Assembly (NCBI RefSeq): GCF_032926325.1
Contig: NZ_CP136709.1
Coordinates: 347,501-411,500 of the forward strand
DNA: 64,000 nucleotides
Source: Aestuariibaculum lutulentum
Lineage (GTDB): Bacteria > Bacteroidota > Bacteroidia > Flavobacteriales > Flavobacteriaceae
Direction of reading: 5' to 3'
Shown: piece after piece, positions 52,547 through 60,265 of the stretch
Position numbering within the stretch: the first letter of the stretch is position 1
Layout: each line of letters opens with the position of its first letter
Notes under the pieces: generated by a model
What the model saw: only the letters and a program-made list of their open reading frames with translations
Told to the model about the DNA's origin: nothing
Database searches by the model: none
Program-made: the position numbers and the translations under genes

Positions 52547-53185
52547 ATGCAAATTAAATCTACTAATATTTCCATTCCAAAAACCGTTATCTGGAATGAC
52601 CAACCCGTACAAACAGGCATCTATAAGCATCCAACAAACACCCCTATTTTTCTAGGCAAAAGCGATGTAAAAGATGATAGCGTTATCGATAGAAAATACC
52701 ATGGCGGTGCGTTTAAAGCATGTTATCTGTTTTCTGAAAATCAATACGCTTACTGGAAATCTCTATACCACAATCTGAATTGGGATTGGGGAATGTTTGG
52801 TGAAAATTTGACTGTATCTGGTTTTGATGAAACTAAAATTTATGTAGGTGATATTTACAAGGTAGGTTCTGCTGTAATACAAGTTACCGAACCACGTGAA
52901 CCATGCTGGAAACTGGGTATTAAATTTGGCTCTCAAGGTATTATAAAGCAGTTTATAAAAAAAGGCTTTCCCGGCACCTATGTTCGTGTTTTAGAAGAAG
53001 GATACGTCACAAAAGGTGACCAGTTTCAACTTATAGAACAAGCTTCAAACAGTATAACAGTATACCAGTTTTTCAATTTGCTTTTTTCTTCTGAAAAAGA
53101 TCAGAATTTACTCAAGAAAATCATTAAAAGTGATTCTATTCCTCCGAAAAAAAGAAAAGATTTAAAACAATTTGTACTGTATTAG
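52547..53185 (+). CDS. MOSC domain protein
   Basis: A 212-residue protein. The MOSC core is GVFxxP-free here but visible as DRKYHGGAFKACYLFSENQY, WGMFGENLTVSGFDE and VTEPREPCWKLGIKF, whose Cys is the conserved one. MOSC proteins handle sulfur or carry molybdenum cofactor, and the YiiM-type layout here (a longer C-terminal helical part) suits reduction of N-hydroxylated compounds, but no experiment covers it. The ATG at 52547 was chosen over a GTG at 52538 that lies three codons earlier. No partner gene is nearby. Confidence 0.85.
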   Translation: MQIKSTNISIPKTVIWNDQPVQTGIYKHPTNTPIFLGKSDVKDDSVIDRKYHGGAFKACYLFSENQYAYWKSLYHNLNWDWGMFGENLTVSGFDETKIYVGDIYKVGSAVIQVTEPREPCWKLGIKFGSQGIIKQFIKKGFPGTYVRVLEEGYVTKGDQFQLIEQASNSITVYQFFNLLFSSEKDQNLLKKIIKSDSIPPKKRKDLKQFVLY

Positions 53186-53236
53186 TAAACCTTAATTGCT
53201 GGTATAACATTTTGATTTTTTTTGTATATTTAAGAT

Positions 53237-53617
53237 ATGCGAACACTACCTAAAAAATTAAAGCTTCAAAATTTTAAAGACGTTTATATTTTAAATAAAC
53301 CAGAATCTTTTAGTGATATTTTTGATGATGTTAGTCATTCTGAATCCATAGTTACCACCTCTTGTGTGGAATGCGCTTTAGTGTTTGTTAATACCAAAGA
53401 AGATTTTGTAAATCAAATGTTAACCCTATTCCCTCGCCTATTAGATTCTTCAATTCTTTGGGTGTTTTATCCTAATGAAACCACCATTAGTGAAATCTCT
53501 AAATTACATATCGAATTCGACTGGGATTTTTTAGGAGACTACCGATTAAAACCCACAAAACTCCTTGCTGTAGACAACACTTGGAACGCGATTAAAATAA
53601 AAAAACTCCTCATTTAA
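53237..53617 (+). CDS. DUF3052-like small protein
   Basis: A 126-residue protein with no signal peptide. Several blocks resemble DUF3052 proteins: an opening YILNKPESFSDIF, the central VFVNTKEDFVNQML, then SSILWVFYPNET, and the ending LLAVDNTWNAIKIKKLL. The family may be a degenerate methyltransferase-like fold. Its function is unknown. It starts 51 bases after the MOSC gene and ends 33 bases before the helicase gene, on the same strand. A -7-like TATATTTA lies shortly before the start. Confidence 0.65.
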   Translation: MRTLPKKLKLQNFKDVYILNKPESFSDIFDDVSHSESIVTTSCVECALVFVNTKEDFVNQMLTLFPRLLDSSILWVFYPNETTISEISKLHIEFDWDFLGDYRLKPTKLLAVDNTWNAIKIKKLLI

Positions 53618-53625
53618 AATTACCT

Positions 53626-53633
53626 TATCTTTG
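53626..53633 (+). promoter_or_regulatory. -7 promoter box for the DEAD-box helicase gene
   Basis: TATCTTTG matches TAnnTTTG, 17 bases before the ATG, predicting a short leader of about 11 bases. Confidence 0.55.
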
Positions 53634-53650
53634 TGGCATAAAATTATACT

Positions 53651-54892
53651 ATGTCATTTAAAGACTTACAATTAAATAAGCCTATTTTAAGAGCCATCGC
53701 AGAAGCTGGTTACGATAACCCTACACTAGTTCAGGAAAAAACAATTCCTTTTGTATTAGAGAAAAAAGATGTTATTGTATCTGCACAAACAGGAACAGGA
53801 AAAACTGCTGCATTCGCCCTTCCTATTTTGCAATCGCTTTTCGATTATCAGGATGCGCCGAAAAACGGGAAAAAAATTAAAGCATTAATTGTAAGTCCAA
53901 CAAGAGAATTAGCAGTTCAGATTCTCGATAACTTTAAAACCTATAGTACGTATACCAATTTAAGAACAGCAGTTGTTTTTGGAGGAACATCTATTGAGCC
54001 TCAAAAAGATATTTTAAATAAAGGTGTTGATATTTTAATTGCAACTCCAGGTAGACTCTTAGATTTACACAAACAAGATCTTCTTAATCTCGATTATGTT
54101 GAGACGTTAGTTTTAGATGAAGCCGATTTAATGTTAGACATGGGCTTTATTGATGACGTTAAGAAAATAGAGCGTTTATGTACTAAAGAAAAACAAATTT
54201 TATTGTTTTCGGCTACGATTCCCTACAAAGTGGAACAACTAGCAAATACCATTTTAAAAAATCCAGAGCGTATTGAAGTCGCTCAAAATTCATTTACATC
54301 AAGAAACATCAATCAAGTCCTTTATTATGTACCTAAACGTAATAAAATTGAGTTGTGTTTACACTTGCTTAGAAATACTATAAAAGGGAGTATTATCATT
54401 TTCCGACGTACTAAGTTTGGCGTTGAAAAACTCGAACAAACCTTATTAAAAAACGGCTATAAAGTAGATAGTATTCATGGTGACAAAACCCAGAATCTGC
54501 GTCAGGAAGCCTTGAACAAATTTAAAAATGGCTATGTTAATATTTTAATAGCTACCGATGTTGCTGCTCGTGGTATTGATATTAATGAATTGGACGCTGT
54601 TATTAATTTCGATTTACCAAACGTACCTGAAACTTATGTACATCGTATTGGTAGAACAGCACGTGCTGGAAAAAGCGGAACCGCGTATTCTTTATGTTCT
54701 GCCGACGAAAAAACATATATCACCAATATTCAACAGTTAATTCAATTACAATTAGATGTTATTGAAGATCACCCATATCCTTTAGACCCTAAGACCAAGC
54801 CTGAAGTTCACAAATCTAAAAACCAAGGCAGTAAACATAAGAAAGGACGTAAAAGTGAGGGCTCTAAAAAGAAAAAGAAGCGCTGGTATTAA
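53651..54892 (+). CDS. DEAD-box ATP-dependent RNA helicase
   Basis: A 413-residue helicase core: Q motif (TLVQEKTIPFVLEKKD), motif I AQTGTGKT, Ia PTRELAVQ, motif II DEAD, motif III SAT, motif IV IIIFRRT, motif V DVAARGID and motif VI HRIGRTARAG. A basic Lys-rich tail (from about 385, KNQGSKHKKGRKSEGSKKKK) would bind RNA. It is like RhlE/DeaD-type helicases used in ribosome assembly or RNA decay; it cannot be assigned to one of them. The stop is four bases from the end of the convergent M15 gene. Confidence 0.93.
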   Translation: MSFKDLQLNKPILRAIAEAGYDNPTLVQEKTIPFVLEKKDVIVSAQTGTGKTAAFALPILQSLFDYQDAPKNGKKIKALIVSPTRELAVQILDNFKTYSTYTNLRTAVVFGGTSIEPQKDILNKGVDILIATPGRLLDLHKQDLLNLDYVETLVLDEADLMLDMGFIDDVKKIERLCTKEKQILLFSATIPYKVEQLANTILKNPERIEVAQNSFTSRNINQVLYYVPKRNKIELCLHLLRNTIKGSIIIFRRTKFGVEKLEQTLLKNGYKVDSIHGDKTQNLRQEALNKFKNGYVNILIATDVAARGIDINELDAVINFDLPNVPETYVHRIGRTARAGKSGTAYSLCSADEKTYITNIQQLIQLQLDVIEDHPYPLDPKTKPEVHKSKNQGSKHKKGRKSEGSKKKKKRWY

Positions 54893-54895
54893 GAC

Positions 54896-55561
54896 TTATT
54901 CAACAGGAAAATCAAAATAGGTCGTAGGAAATGGCTCGTTTCTTAACGTAAAATGCCACCACTCTTTTGGGTAATTTCTAAAACCATGTTTTAACATTAC
55001 CGTTTGTAATAACATGCGGTTAGCTTTTTGTGCTTCTGTAATATGAGCATAATTCACCCATGAAGCTTCTCCGAAGAAATCAAAATCACTTCCCATATCT
55101 AAAGGTTTTCCGGTGTTACCATCTATAATCGTTAAATCGACGGTACTTCCCTTGCTATGGCCAGATCGGGTTGCAATGTATTCTTCTTTAAACAAATCCT
55201 GCTTAGCTACATCAGGATAAAACCTCTGTTTATTAACCGTATCATTTAAATCTTTAGCCCAACTCATAAAATGATTAACGGCCTGTTGCGGTCTGTAACC
55301 ATCGAAAACTAATAAGCATAAATTCTGACTTTGCAGTTCTTCCTGCACCAACTTTAAAGCTTCGGCGGCCTGACGTGTCAAAATCAATTCGTTCGATAAA
55401 TAACCCGTTACAGGTTTGCCTACAAAATTATTTGAGGAGTAATATCTTAAATCTACATCTAAATCAGGAATAACCTCATTGGCATATACAAACCCGGTTG
55501 GTAATTGCGCAAATGAATAAGAAATAAAGAAAATAAAAAGGTATTTTACTAAGTTGCTCAT
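54896..55561 (-). CDS. M15 family D-alanyl-D-alanine dipeptidase (VanX/DdpX-like)
   Basis: A 221-residue exported peptidase: MSNLVKYLFIFFISYSFAQ is a signal peptide. The zinc-site motifs are SGHSKGSTVDLTI (SxHxxGxAxD form, with S/T for A) and EWWHF (the catalytic Glu and a ligand His). The product cleaves D-Ala-D-Ala dipeptide, giving D-Ala for reuse. Length matches the family. A vancomycin-resistance role is unlikely because no vanA/H genes are present. A hairpin terminator for minus-strand transcripts stands 46 bases before the start, so its own promoter must lie close to the start or it is controlled by read-through. Confidence 0.9.
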   Translation of the reverse strand: MSNLVKYLFIFFISYSFAQLPTGFVYANEVIPDLDVDLRYYSSNNFVGKPVTGYLSNELILTRQAAEALKLVQEELQSQNLCLLVFDGYRPQQAVNHFMSWAKDLNDTVNKQRFYPDVAKQDLFKEEYIATRSGHSKGSTVDLTIIDGNTGKPLDMGSDFDFFGEASWVNYAHITEAQKANRMLLQTVMLKHGFRNYPKEWWHFTLRNEPFPTTYFDFPVE

Positions 55562-55607
55562 GCTAGCTAAAATAAGTAAAATAGAACTACATCAAACTAA
55601 AGAATAC

Positions 55608-55637
55608 AAAAAAACCGAGTTCCCTCAAACTCGGTTT
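55608..55637 (-). terminator. Minus-strand terminator upstream of the M15 gene
   Basis: The minus strand reads AAACCGAGTT, a 6-base loop, AACTCGGTTT, then seven T residues (10 perfect pairs). It ends a transcript coming from the right, not the M15 gene. Confidence 0.8.
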
Positions 55638-55746
55638 CTTCTAATTTGCTTTTATATTACGATGTAGATTTAGGGTTTCCTTAATAACAACATAATGCAA
55701 ATATTAATTAATTAATCCATTGAACTAAAAAGTATATTATTTAGTA
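55608..55746 (-). ncRNA. Candidate small RNA or attenuated leader upstream of the M15 gene
   Basis: A minus-strand promoter with both boxes (TTG at 55777-55779, 17-base spacer, TATCTTTG at 55752-55759) is followed after about 140 bases by a strong terminator. There is no credible ORF in between. It could be a small RNA or the leader of the dipeptidase gene with early stop. Boundaries are estimates. Confidence 0.45.
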
Positions 55747-55751
55747 CTCTT

Positions 55752-55779
55752 CAAAGATATAATTATTAATCATTACCAA
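55752..55779 (-). promoter_or_regulatory. Promoter of the ORF-less minus-strand transcript
   Basis: TTG (55777-55779) and TATCTTTG (55752-55759) with a 17-base spacer, on the minus strand. One of the few promoters here with both boxes at the right distance. Confidence 0.6.
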
Positions 55780-55799
55780 CGATAAAATACACTAATATT

Positions 55800-55862
55800 C
55801 GACGAAATACATATAATTTTAACATTTACTGATTAAAAATACAATTTAATCGACGAAATGCA
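55800..55862. promoter_or_regulatory. Operator-like direct repeats CGACGAAATRCA
   Basis: CGACGAAATACA (55800-55811) and CGACGAAATGCA (55851-55862) are 51 bases apart, about five helical turns. Two related sites, ACGATAAAATACA (55779-55791) and ACGATAAAACAGG (55905-55917), lie on either side. This spacing is what paired binding sites of a regulator often show. Identity of the protein is unknown. Confidence 0.4.
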
Positions 55863-55873
55863 CATTTGATTTT

Positions 55874-55900
55874 ACATCAAAATTACACCAAGTTTGATGT
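55874..55900. promoter_or_regulatory. Perfect 8-bp inverted repeat upstream of the beta-barrel gene
   Basis: ACATCAAA (55874-55881) and TTTGATGT (55893-55900) around an 11-base spacer. It lacks a T-run, so it is more like an operator or RNA stem than a terminator. Confidence 0.4.
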
Positions 55901-56047
55901 GCAAACGATAAAACAGGCGGATTTTCTTCCTAATTTTAATCGAAAACTAAAGCCTTGTCGAAAAAAAATCGCTTTCAACGATTAAATTACCTCTTACACT
56001 TACATGCTTGTTAATTTTAGCACGAAAGCCCTGAAAACTATCAACAT

Positions 56048-56749
56048 ATGAAACTAAAACTACTTTTAACTATTTCTCTTTTCATTTTTTCTTATTCTTT
56101 TGCACAGGAATATGCCTTCGGAGTTAAAGGAGGAATAAACAATAATAAGATAGGAACTCTTTACCAGCGAGCCTATAATAATGAACCAGCTATTAATCAC
56201 CAACCCAATAAAGAACTAGGGTATCAGCTTGGTGCTTATGTTACAGGAGAATTTGGAATATTCTTTGTGCAACCTGAATTTAATTACGTTACATTTAACA
56301 ATAATTACGAATTACCTAGAAGTAAAGCCCAATGGAAAACGTCTAAAATGGAAATTCCTATTCTTGCTGGTGTTAGAATTATTAAACCTGTGCGTTTATA
56401 TTTTGGTCCAAGTTTCAACTTTTATAAAGATACTGAATTAGAAGGTGTACAAGTAACCTCGTACAGTGATGGCGGTCCGGATTTAGAAAAAAACACCATG
56501 AGTTTAAATTTTGGTATTATGGTTAGGTATAACAGATTTGGTTTAGACCTGCGCTACGAACAAGCAACCAATACAACCGAAGAAGAATTACTTGATATTA
56601 TTTATAGTGATTATGGTACTAATCTAGCTGATTTAAAACCCTATCAAGCCAGCTCTCTAAGACTAAGTTTATTTATTGATATATTAAGAACAGACATGAA
56701 ACTTAGCGATTTATTCAAGAAAAAATATTGCGCCTGTCCTTACGATTAA
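56048..56749 (+). CDS. Outer-membrane beta-barrel (porin-family-like) protein
   Basis: A 233-residue exported protein with signal MKLKLLLTISLFIFSYSFAQ. The mature part starts YAFGVKGGINNNKIG, the typical start of PorT/OMP_b-brl small barrels, and alternates hydrophobic and polar residues through FFVQPEFNYVTFNNNY, LYFGPSFNFYKD and FGLDLRYEQATN. The protein ends KKKYCACPYD, with two Cys, which is unusual for a barrel end. Function is unknown. The long upstream region with possible operators suggests tight regulation. A terminator follows. Confidence 0.82.
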   Translation: MKLKLLLTISLFIFSYSFAQEYAFGVKGGINNNKIGTLYQRAYNNEPAINHQPNKELGYQLGAYVTGEFGIFFVQPEFNYVTFNNNYELPRSKAQWKTSKMEIPILAGVRIIKPVRLYFGPSFNFYKDTELEGVQVTSYSDGGPDLEKNTMSLNFGIMVRYNRFGLDLRYEQATNTTEEELLDIIYSDYGTNLADLKPYQASSLRLSLFIDILRTDMKLSDLFKKKYCACPYD

Positions 56750-56772
56750 GGAAGAATAAAATAATAATATGA

Positions 56773-56803
56773 AAAAAAGCATCCTACACAGGATGCTTTT
56801 TTC
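56773..56803 (+). terminator. Terminator after the beta-barrel gene
   Basis: AAAGCATCCT pairs with AGGATGCTTT around a 4-base loop, then T residues. Confidence 0.85.
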
Positions 56804-57038
56804 TTTAACTAACCAACCAAAAATATGAAATGCATTTCTATAGTTTAAAGTAACCACTCAATAAACTTTGTTTTTAGAATGCAACTGATTATTCAATGAC
56901 AATTACTGTGCCAAACCAGATTCAAATAACAATTATTCCATTTTTTTATAAACTGAAAATCCATAATCAATGCCTTAAAGATTGTCTCTATCATAATATT
57001 ATTGTTATTTTGCCCTCATTCAAAACACATTTATAATT

Positions 57039-58349
57039 ATGGATAACGCGCCTTTAATTACTAGCGATACAATCACTTTTGGACTATTAATGCTTGCCTT
57101 AGGATTTGTATTCTATACAGAATCCAGAACTAGCGGATTCTGGCCAAAATTTTATAAAATTGTTCCAGGCTTATTTATGGCTTATATGGTACCCGCTATA
57201 CTAACTTCGGCCGGACTCATCTCTCCGGAATGGGAAACTTTAAGTGAGGCCAACGAGATTGTAAAACATAAAAGCAGCATATATTTCATTACAAGCCGAT
57301 TTTTATTACCAGCTGCGCTTGTATTAATGACATTGAGCATCGATTTAAAAGCTGTATTTAATTTAGGATGGCGTGCGCTAATCATGTTTTTTACTGGTAC
57401 TGTAGGTATTGTCATTGGCGGTCCTATCGCTATTCTTTTAATTTCAATAATTTCTCCTGAAACGGTTGGTGGTGCAGGTCCTAATGCTGTATGGAGAGGT
57501 TTATCTACATTAGCTGGAAGCTGGATTGGTGGTGGTGCCAACCAGACTGCCATGCTTGAAATTTACGGATATAATCAAAAACTATATGGAGGTATGGTAT
57601 TCGTAGATATTGTTGTAGCTAACATATGGATGGCCATTATTTTAATAGGTATTGGAAAACGTGATAAAATTAACAAATGGTTTAAAGCAGATACCTCTTC
57701 CATTGAAAACCTAAAAGTTAAAGTATCTGATTTTACCGAGAGTATTAAAAAGAATCCTACCCTAACCGATTATATGCTTATGCTTTCCATTGCTTTTGGA
57801 ACTGTAAGTATATCACATTTCCTTTCAGGTTATTTAGGGCCCTTTTTCGGAAATTTAGTTTCAACCATCGAAAATGCAACAACCAGAAACATGTTTACCT
57901 TCTTGGATTCTGAATTTTTCTGGATGATAAGCTTATCAACAATTTTTGCTATTTTATTGTCTTACACAAAAGCTAAAAATTACGAAGGCGCAGGAGCCAG
58001 TAAAATTGGTAGTGTTTTCATTTATATATTAGTAGCTTCTATAGGAATGAAAATGGATTTAAGACTGATTTTCGATAATGTCGGACTTATTGCTGTAGGG
58101 TTAGTTTGGATGACTATCCACGCCGCACTTTTAATATTGGTGGCTAAACTGATTAAAGCTCCTTATTTCTTTTTAGCCGTAGGAAGTCAGGCTAATGTTG
58201 GTGGAGCTGCCTCTGCCCCCATTGTTGCTTCAGCTTTTCACCCGTCGTTAGCTACCGTTGGTGTCTTACTTGCTGTGTTTGGTTATGCCATAGGTACTAT
58301 TTCTGCTATAGTCTGTACTATTTTAATGGAATTGGCTTCAGCATCTTAA
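57039..58349 (+). CDS. DUF819 family integral membrane protein
   Basis: A 436-residue membrane protein with about 11-12 hydrophobic segments and a polar middle loop (about residues 215-245). Family hallmarks include LAGSWIGGGANQTAM and GSQANVGGAASAPIVASAF, two Gly-rich re-entrant-type motifs placed in each half of the protein, pointing to an inverted-repeat transporter fold. No transport substrate is established for DUF819 (YjcL-like) proteins. The DUF4369 gene follows 50 bases later, possibly in the same transcript. Confidence 0.88.
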   Translation: MDNAPLITSDTITFGLLMLALGFVFYTESRTSGFWPKFYKIVPGLFMAYMVPAILTSAGLISPEWETLSEANEIVKHKSSIYFITSRFLLPAALVLMTLSIDLKAVFNLGWRALIMFFTGTVGIVIGGPIAILLISIISPETVGGAGPNAVWRGLSTLAGSWIGGGANQTAMLEIYGYNQKLYGGMVFVDIVVANIWMAIILIGIGKRDKINKWFKADTSSIENLKVKVSDFTESIKKNPTLTDYMLMLSIAFGTVSISHFLSGYLGPFFGNLVSTIENATTRNMFTFLDSEFFWMISLSTIFAILLSYTKAKNYEGAGASKIGSVFIYILVASIGMKMDLRLIFDNVGLIAVGLVWMTIHAALLILVAKLIKAPYFFLAVGSQANVGGAASAPIVASAFHPSLATVGVLLAVFGYAIGTISAIVCTILMELASAS

Positions 58350-58399
58350 TAATTACCAAATTTATTAGCATATTTGCGACACTTAATACAAACTAATAC

Positions 58400-59095
58400 A
58401 TGAAAAAAATTGCATTTTTAATTTTAGCATTATCTATTATTTCTTGCGGAAAAGAACAACACGACTTAGTTGTAAAAACAAACATTAAAGGCTTAAAAAA
58501 AGGAACCGTTTATCTAAAGAAAATTCAGGATACCGCATTAGTAACAGTAGATTCTGTTGTGGTAAATGGTAGTTCAGAATTAGAACTACACAGTCCTATT
58601 GAATCTCCGGAAATGTTCTTCCTATACTTAAATAAAAACACAGCCGAAAACGAACGCATCTCATTTTTTGCAGATAAAGGCGTAACGGAAATTAACACTA
58701 CTGTGAAAAACTTTGCTGTAGATGCTAAAATTAAAGGATCGGAGCAACAAAAGGTTTTAGAAAGTTATAACGACATGATCTCTCGTCTTAACTACCAAAA
58801 TCTTGAACTAATAAAAGCTGAATTTGAAGCTAGAAAAGAAAATAATCAAGATAAGTTAGACAGCGTTAACAAAATGTCGCAAAACTTGATTAAAAGACGT
58901 TACTTATTTACAGTTAATTTCGCTCTTAACAACAAAAACAGTGAGGTAGCACCATATCTGGCTTTATCTGAAATCTATAATGCTAAAGTAAATTTATTAG
59001 ATACCATCAACAATTCTTTATCACCTGAAGTTAAAGCATCTAAATATGGTAAAGAACTACAAAAGTTTGTTGATAAAATTAAAGCTACCGAATAA
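58400..59095 (+). CDS. DUF4369 domain lipoprotein
   Basis: A 231-residue lipoprotein: MKKIAFLILALSIISCGKEQ is the signal and the lipidated Cys is 16. DUF4369 covers roughly 25-125 (VVKTNIKGLKKGTVYLKKIQ, then a strand-rich part). In other proteins DUF4369 precedes a thioredoxin-like AhpC/TSA domain; here that domain is absent and the second half is helical and charged (about 125-231). So it is a free-standing form. The function is unknown. It ends at a strong terminator. Confidence 0.85.
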   Translation: MKKIAFLILALSIISCGKEQHDLVVKTNIKGLKKGTVYLKKIQDTALVTVDSVVVNGSSELELHSPIESPEMFFLYLNKNTAENERISFFADKGVTEINTTVKNFAVDAKIKGSEQQKVLESYNDMISRLNYQNLELIKAEFEARKENNQDKLDSVNKMSQNLIKRRYLFTVNFALNNKNSEVAPYLALSEIYNAKVNLLDTINNSLSPEVKASKYGKELQKFVDKIKATE

Positions 59096-59115
59096 CAACT
59101 TTAACTAACACTTAT

Positions 59116-59150
59116 AAAAAAAGACATTCAGGAAACTGAATGTCTTTTTT
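59116..59150 (+). terminator. Terminator after the DUF4369 gene
   Basis: AAAAGACATTCAG pairs with CTGAATGTCTTTT around a GAAA tetraloop, followed by T residues. Confidence 0.88.
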
Positions 59151-59216
59151 TTGTCTAACCCTTACCATTCTATATTATGAACTAATATCTAATAGTATCT
59201 TCATTAATAAATCCCA

Positions 59217-59250
59217 ATAAAAAAGCCTCACTTTAGGTGAAGCTTTTTTG
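59217..59250 (-). terminator. Terminator downstream of tRNA-Thr copy 1
   Basis: The minus strand reads AAAGCTTCACC, loop, GTGAGGCTTT, then TTTATT (one mismatch in the stem). Confidence 0.75.
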
Positions 59251-59324
59251 AGCCGATGGAGGGACTCGAACCCACGACCTGCTGATTACAAATCAGCTGC
59301 TCTAGCCAGCTGAGCTACATCGGC
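59251..59324 (-). tRNA. tRNA-Thr (anticodon TGT), copy 1
   Basis: A 74-base cloverleaf on the minus strand. Acceptor stem GCCGATG/CATCGGC, D arm GCTCAGCTGGCTAGAGC, anticodon stem GCTGA/TCAGC with loop TTTGTAA, and a T arm containing GGTTCGAGTCC. The anticodon TGT reads ACA. CCA is not encoded. It has its own terminator. Confidence 0.95.
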
Positions 59325-59375
59325 ATTACTAAAACACTCATTTTAAATAACATAAACTGAATGTAACTTTGTCAA

Positions 59376-59404
59376 TAAAAAAGCTTCACTTTTCGTGAAG
59401 CTTT
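59376..59404 (-). terminator. Terminator between the two tRNA-Thr genes
   Basis: The minus strand reads AAAGCTTCAC, a 5-base loop, GTGAAGCTTT, then TTTATTG (10 perfect pairs). Confidence 0.8.
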
Positions 59405-59406
59405 AG

Positions 59407-59480
59407 AGCCGATAGAGGGACTCGAACCCACGACCTGCTGATTACAAATCAGCTGCTCTAGCCAGCTGAGCTATATCGGC
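59407..59480 (-). tRNA. tRNA-Thr (anticodon TGT), copy 2
   Basis: Same as copy 1 except the seventh acceptor pair: GCCGATA/TATCGGC here versus GCCGATG/CATCGGC, a paired A-U for G-C change. The rest of the 74 bases matches. A consensus promoter lies just upstream. Confidence 0.95.
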
Positions 59481-59494
59481 GTTTTTGACGGGTG

Positions 59495-59524
59495 CAAATA
59501 TAATCGCTTAAATTAAATCTGCAA
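59495..59524 (-). promoter_or_regulatory. Promoter of the tRNA-Thr genes
   Basis: On the minus strand TTG (59522-59524), a 19-base spacer, and TATATTTG (59495-59502), with the mature tRNA 5' end 15 bases downstream. Confidence 0.7.
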
Positions 59525-59542
59525 ACAATCCGTCAAAAAAAA

Positions 59543-59812
59543 TTAACTTAATTTATTAATTTTTTCAATCAATGCATTTCCTTTGCTCTCTAACTCATTC
59601 GTAATTGCTTTAAAATGAGCTTTTGCAGTATCTGCAGGCTTTTCATTTACCCTTGCGATTAATTCATCAAACGTAGCAATTGCCTCGTCAATAATAGCAG
59701 AACTTTCTTTAGTATCCTTATCTGTATTAGCATACTCCCAAACATAAACTGCCTCAATAATGTCTCCTAATACATAGTTGATGTCTTTTTTAAGGTCTCT
59801 TTTATTTGCCAT
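59543..59812 (-). CDS. Small helical protein of unknown function
   Basis: An 89-residue cytoplasmic protein, acidic and almost wholly helical by composition (MANKRDLKKDINYVLGDIIE at the start). No named domain was recognised; similar small proteins are frequent in flavobacteria. It has a long Ala/Glu/Lys content and one Trp. A -7 box TAATTTTG (59836-59843) sits 24 bases before the ATG, so it is a real transcription unit. It reads towards the tRNA genes, on the same strand. Confidence 0.75.
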   Translation of the reverse strand: MANKRDLKKDINYVLGDIIEAVYVWEYANTDKDTKESSAIIDEAIATFDELIARVNEKPADTAKAHFKAITNELESKGNALIEKINKLS

Positions 59813-59835
59813 AATTATATGTGTTTTATTTGCCG

Positions 59836-59843
59836 CAAAATTA
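59836..59843 (-). promoter_or_regulatory. -7 promoter box for the 89-residue protein gene
   Basis: The minus strand reads TAATTTTG, about 24 bases before the ATG at 59812. No -33 TTG was found. Confidence 0.5.
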
Positions 59844-59919
59844 CACTAATCCTAAATAAAATCACATATTTTTAATTTAAATAATTAATAATAAAAAAAT
59901 TATACTTAAATTTACTTCG

Positions 59920-60039
59920 ATGAACACATTAAGAATGTCATATAAGCAGATTTGTACCCGTACTTCACAACAGTGGAAAGCGGTCGCTTTTGCTATGTTA
60001 AAATCTAAACCATTCTGTGAGCATCTTGAATACATGTAA
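59920..60039 (+). CDS. Possible small protein of 39 residues
   Basis: A short open frame from ATG (59920) to TAA (60037-60039): MNTLRMSYKQICTRTSQQWK at the start and CEHLEYM at the end. It contains two Cys and one Trp and no clear signal. A TAAATTTA box at 59907-59914 is one base off the consensus but is only five bases before the ATG, so the real start may be the Met at residue 6 (59935). A strong terminator follows at 60064-60096. Coding status is uncertain. No family is recognised. Confidence 0.35.
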   Translation: MNTLRMSYKQICTRTSQQWKAVAFAMLKSKPFCEHLEYM

Positions 60040-60063
60040 AGTTATATTACAACGATAAACAAC

Positions 60064-60096
60064 AAAAGGTGCTTTTTACAAAAGGCACCTTTTTTA
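60064..60096 (+). terminator. Terminator after the 39-codon ORF
   Basis: AAAAGGTGC (60064-60072) pairs with GCACCTTTT (60085-60093), nine pairs with a 12-base loop, then T residues. Confidence 0.8.
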
Positions 60097-60131
60097 TTTT
60101 AAATCAATTTTTAACATTAATTTTTTGAATT

Positions 60132-60254
60132 ATGAAAACAATCAAATCCATTACCCAAACCGTCCAATCTATTATTAAGTTATTTTATTCGGCCAAGACC
60201 TTATGTTCTATGCGCGATAACCACAGACTCATACCGATATTGTTGTACCCTTAA
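60132..60254 (+). CDS. Possible small protein of 40 residues, upstream of the 123-residue protein
   Basis: An open frame from ATG (60132) to TAA (60252-60254): MKTIKSITQTVQSIIKLFYS at the start, then a basic middle and a hydrophobic end (IPILLYP). It ends 11 bases before the ATG of the next gene, so both could be on one mRNA. It may be a small protein or an upstream ORF that affects translation of the next gene. The sequence between the preceding terminator and its ATG contains no perfect promoter box. No family is recognised. Confidence 0.4.
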   Translation: MKTIKSITQTVQSIIKLFYSAKTLCSMRDNHRLIPILLYP

Positions 60255-60265
60255 AATTTAAAATT

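Larger units (their letters stand above)
55562..56047. other. Regulatory-looking gap upstream of the beta-barrel gene
   Basis: Nearly 490 bases without an ORF. It holds, from left to right, a minus-strand terminator (55608-55637), a minus-strand promoter (55752-55779), two operator-like direct repeats (55800-55811 and 55851-55862) and an inverted repeat (55874-55900). The remaining sequence to 56047 is AT-rich and carries no clear consensus promoter for the beta-barrel gene; the best box is TAATTTTA at 56012. Confidence 0.6.

Noticed and set aside
54896..55561. Vancomycin-resistance gene cluster
   Set aside because: The M15 dipeptidase lacks vanH, vanA or vanS/R neighbours; such dipeptidases are common for D-Ala recycling.
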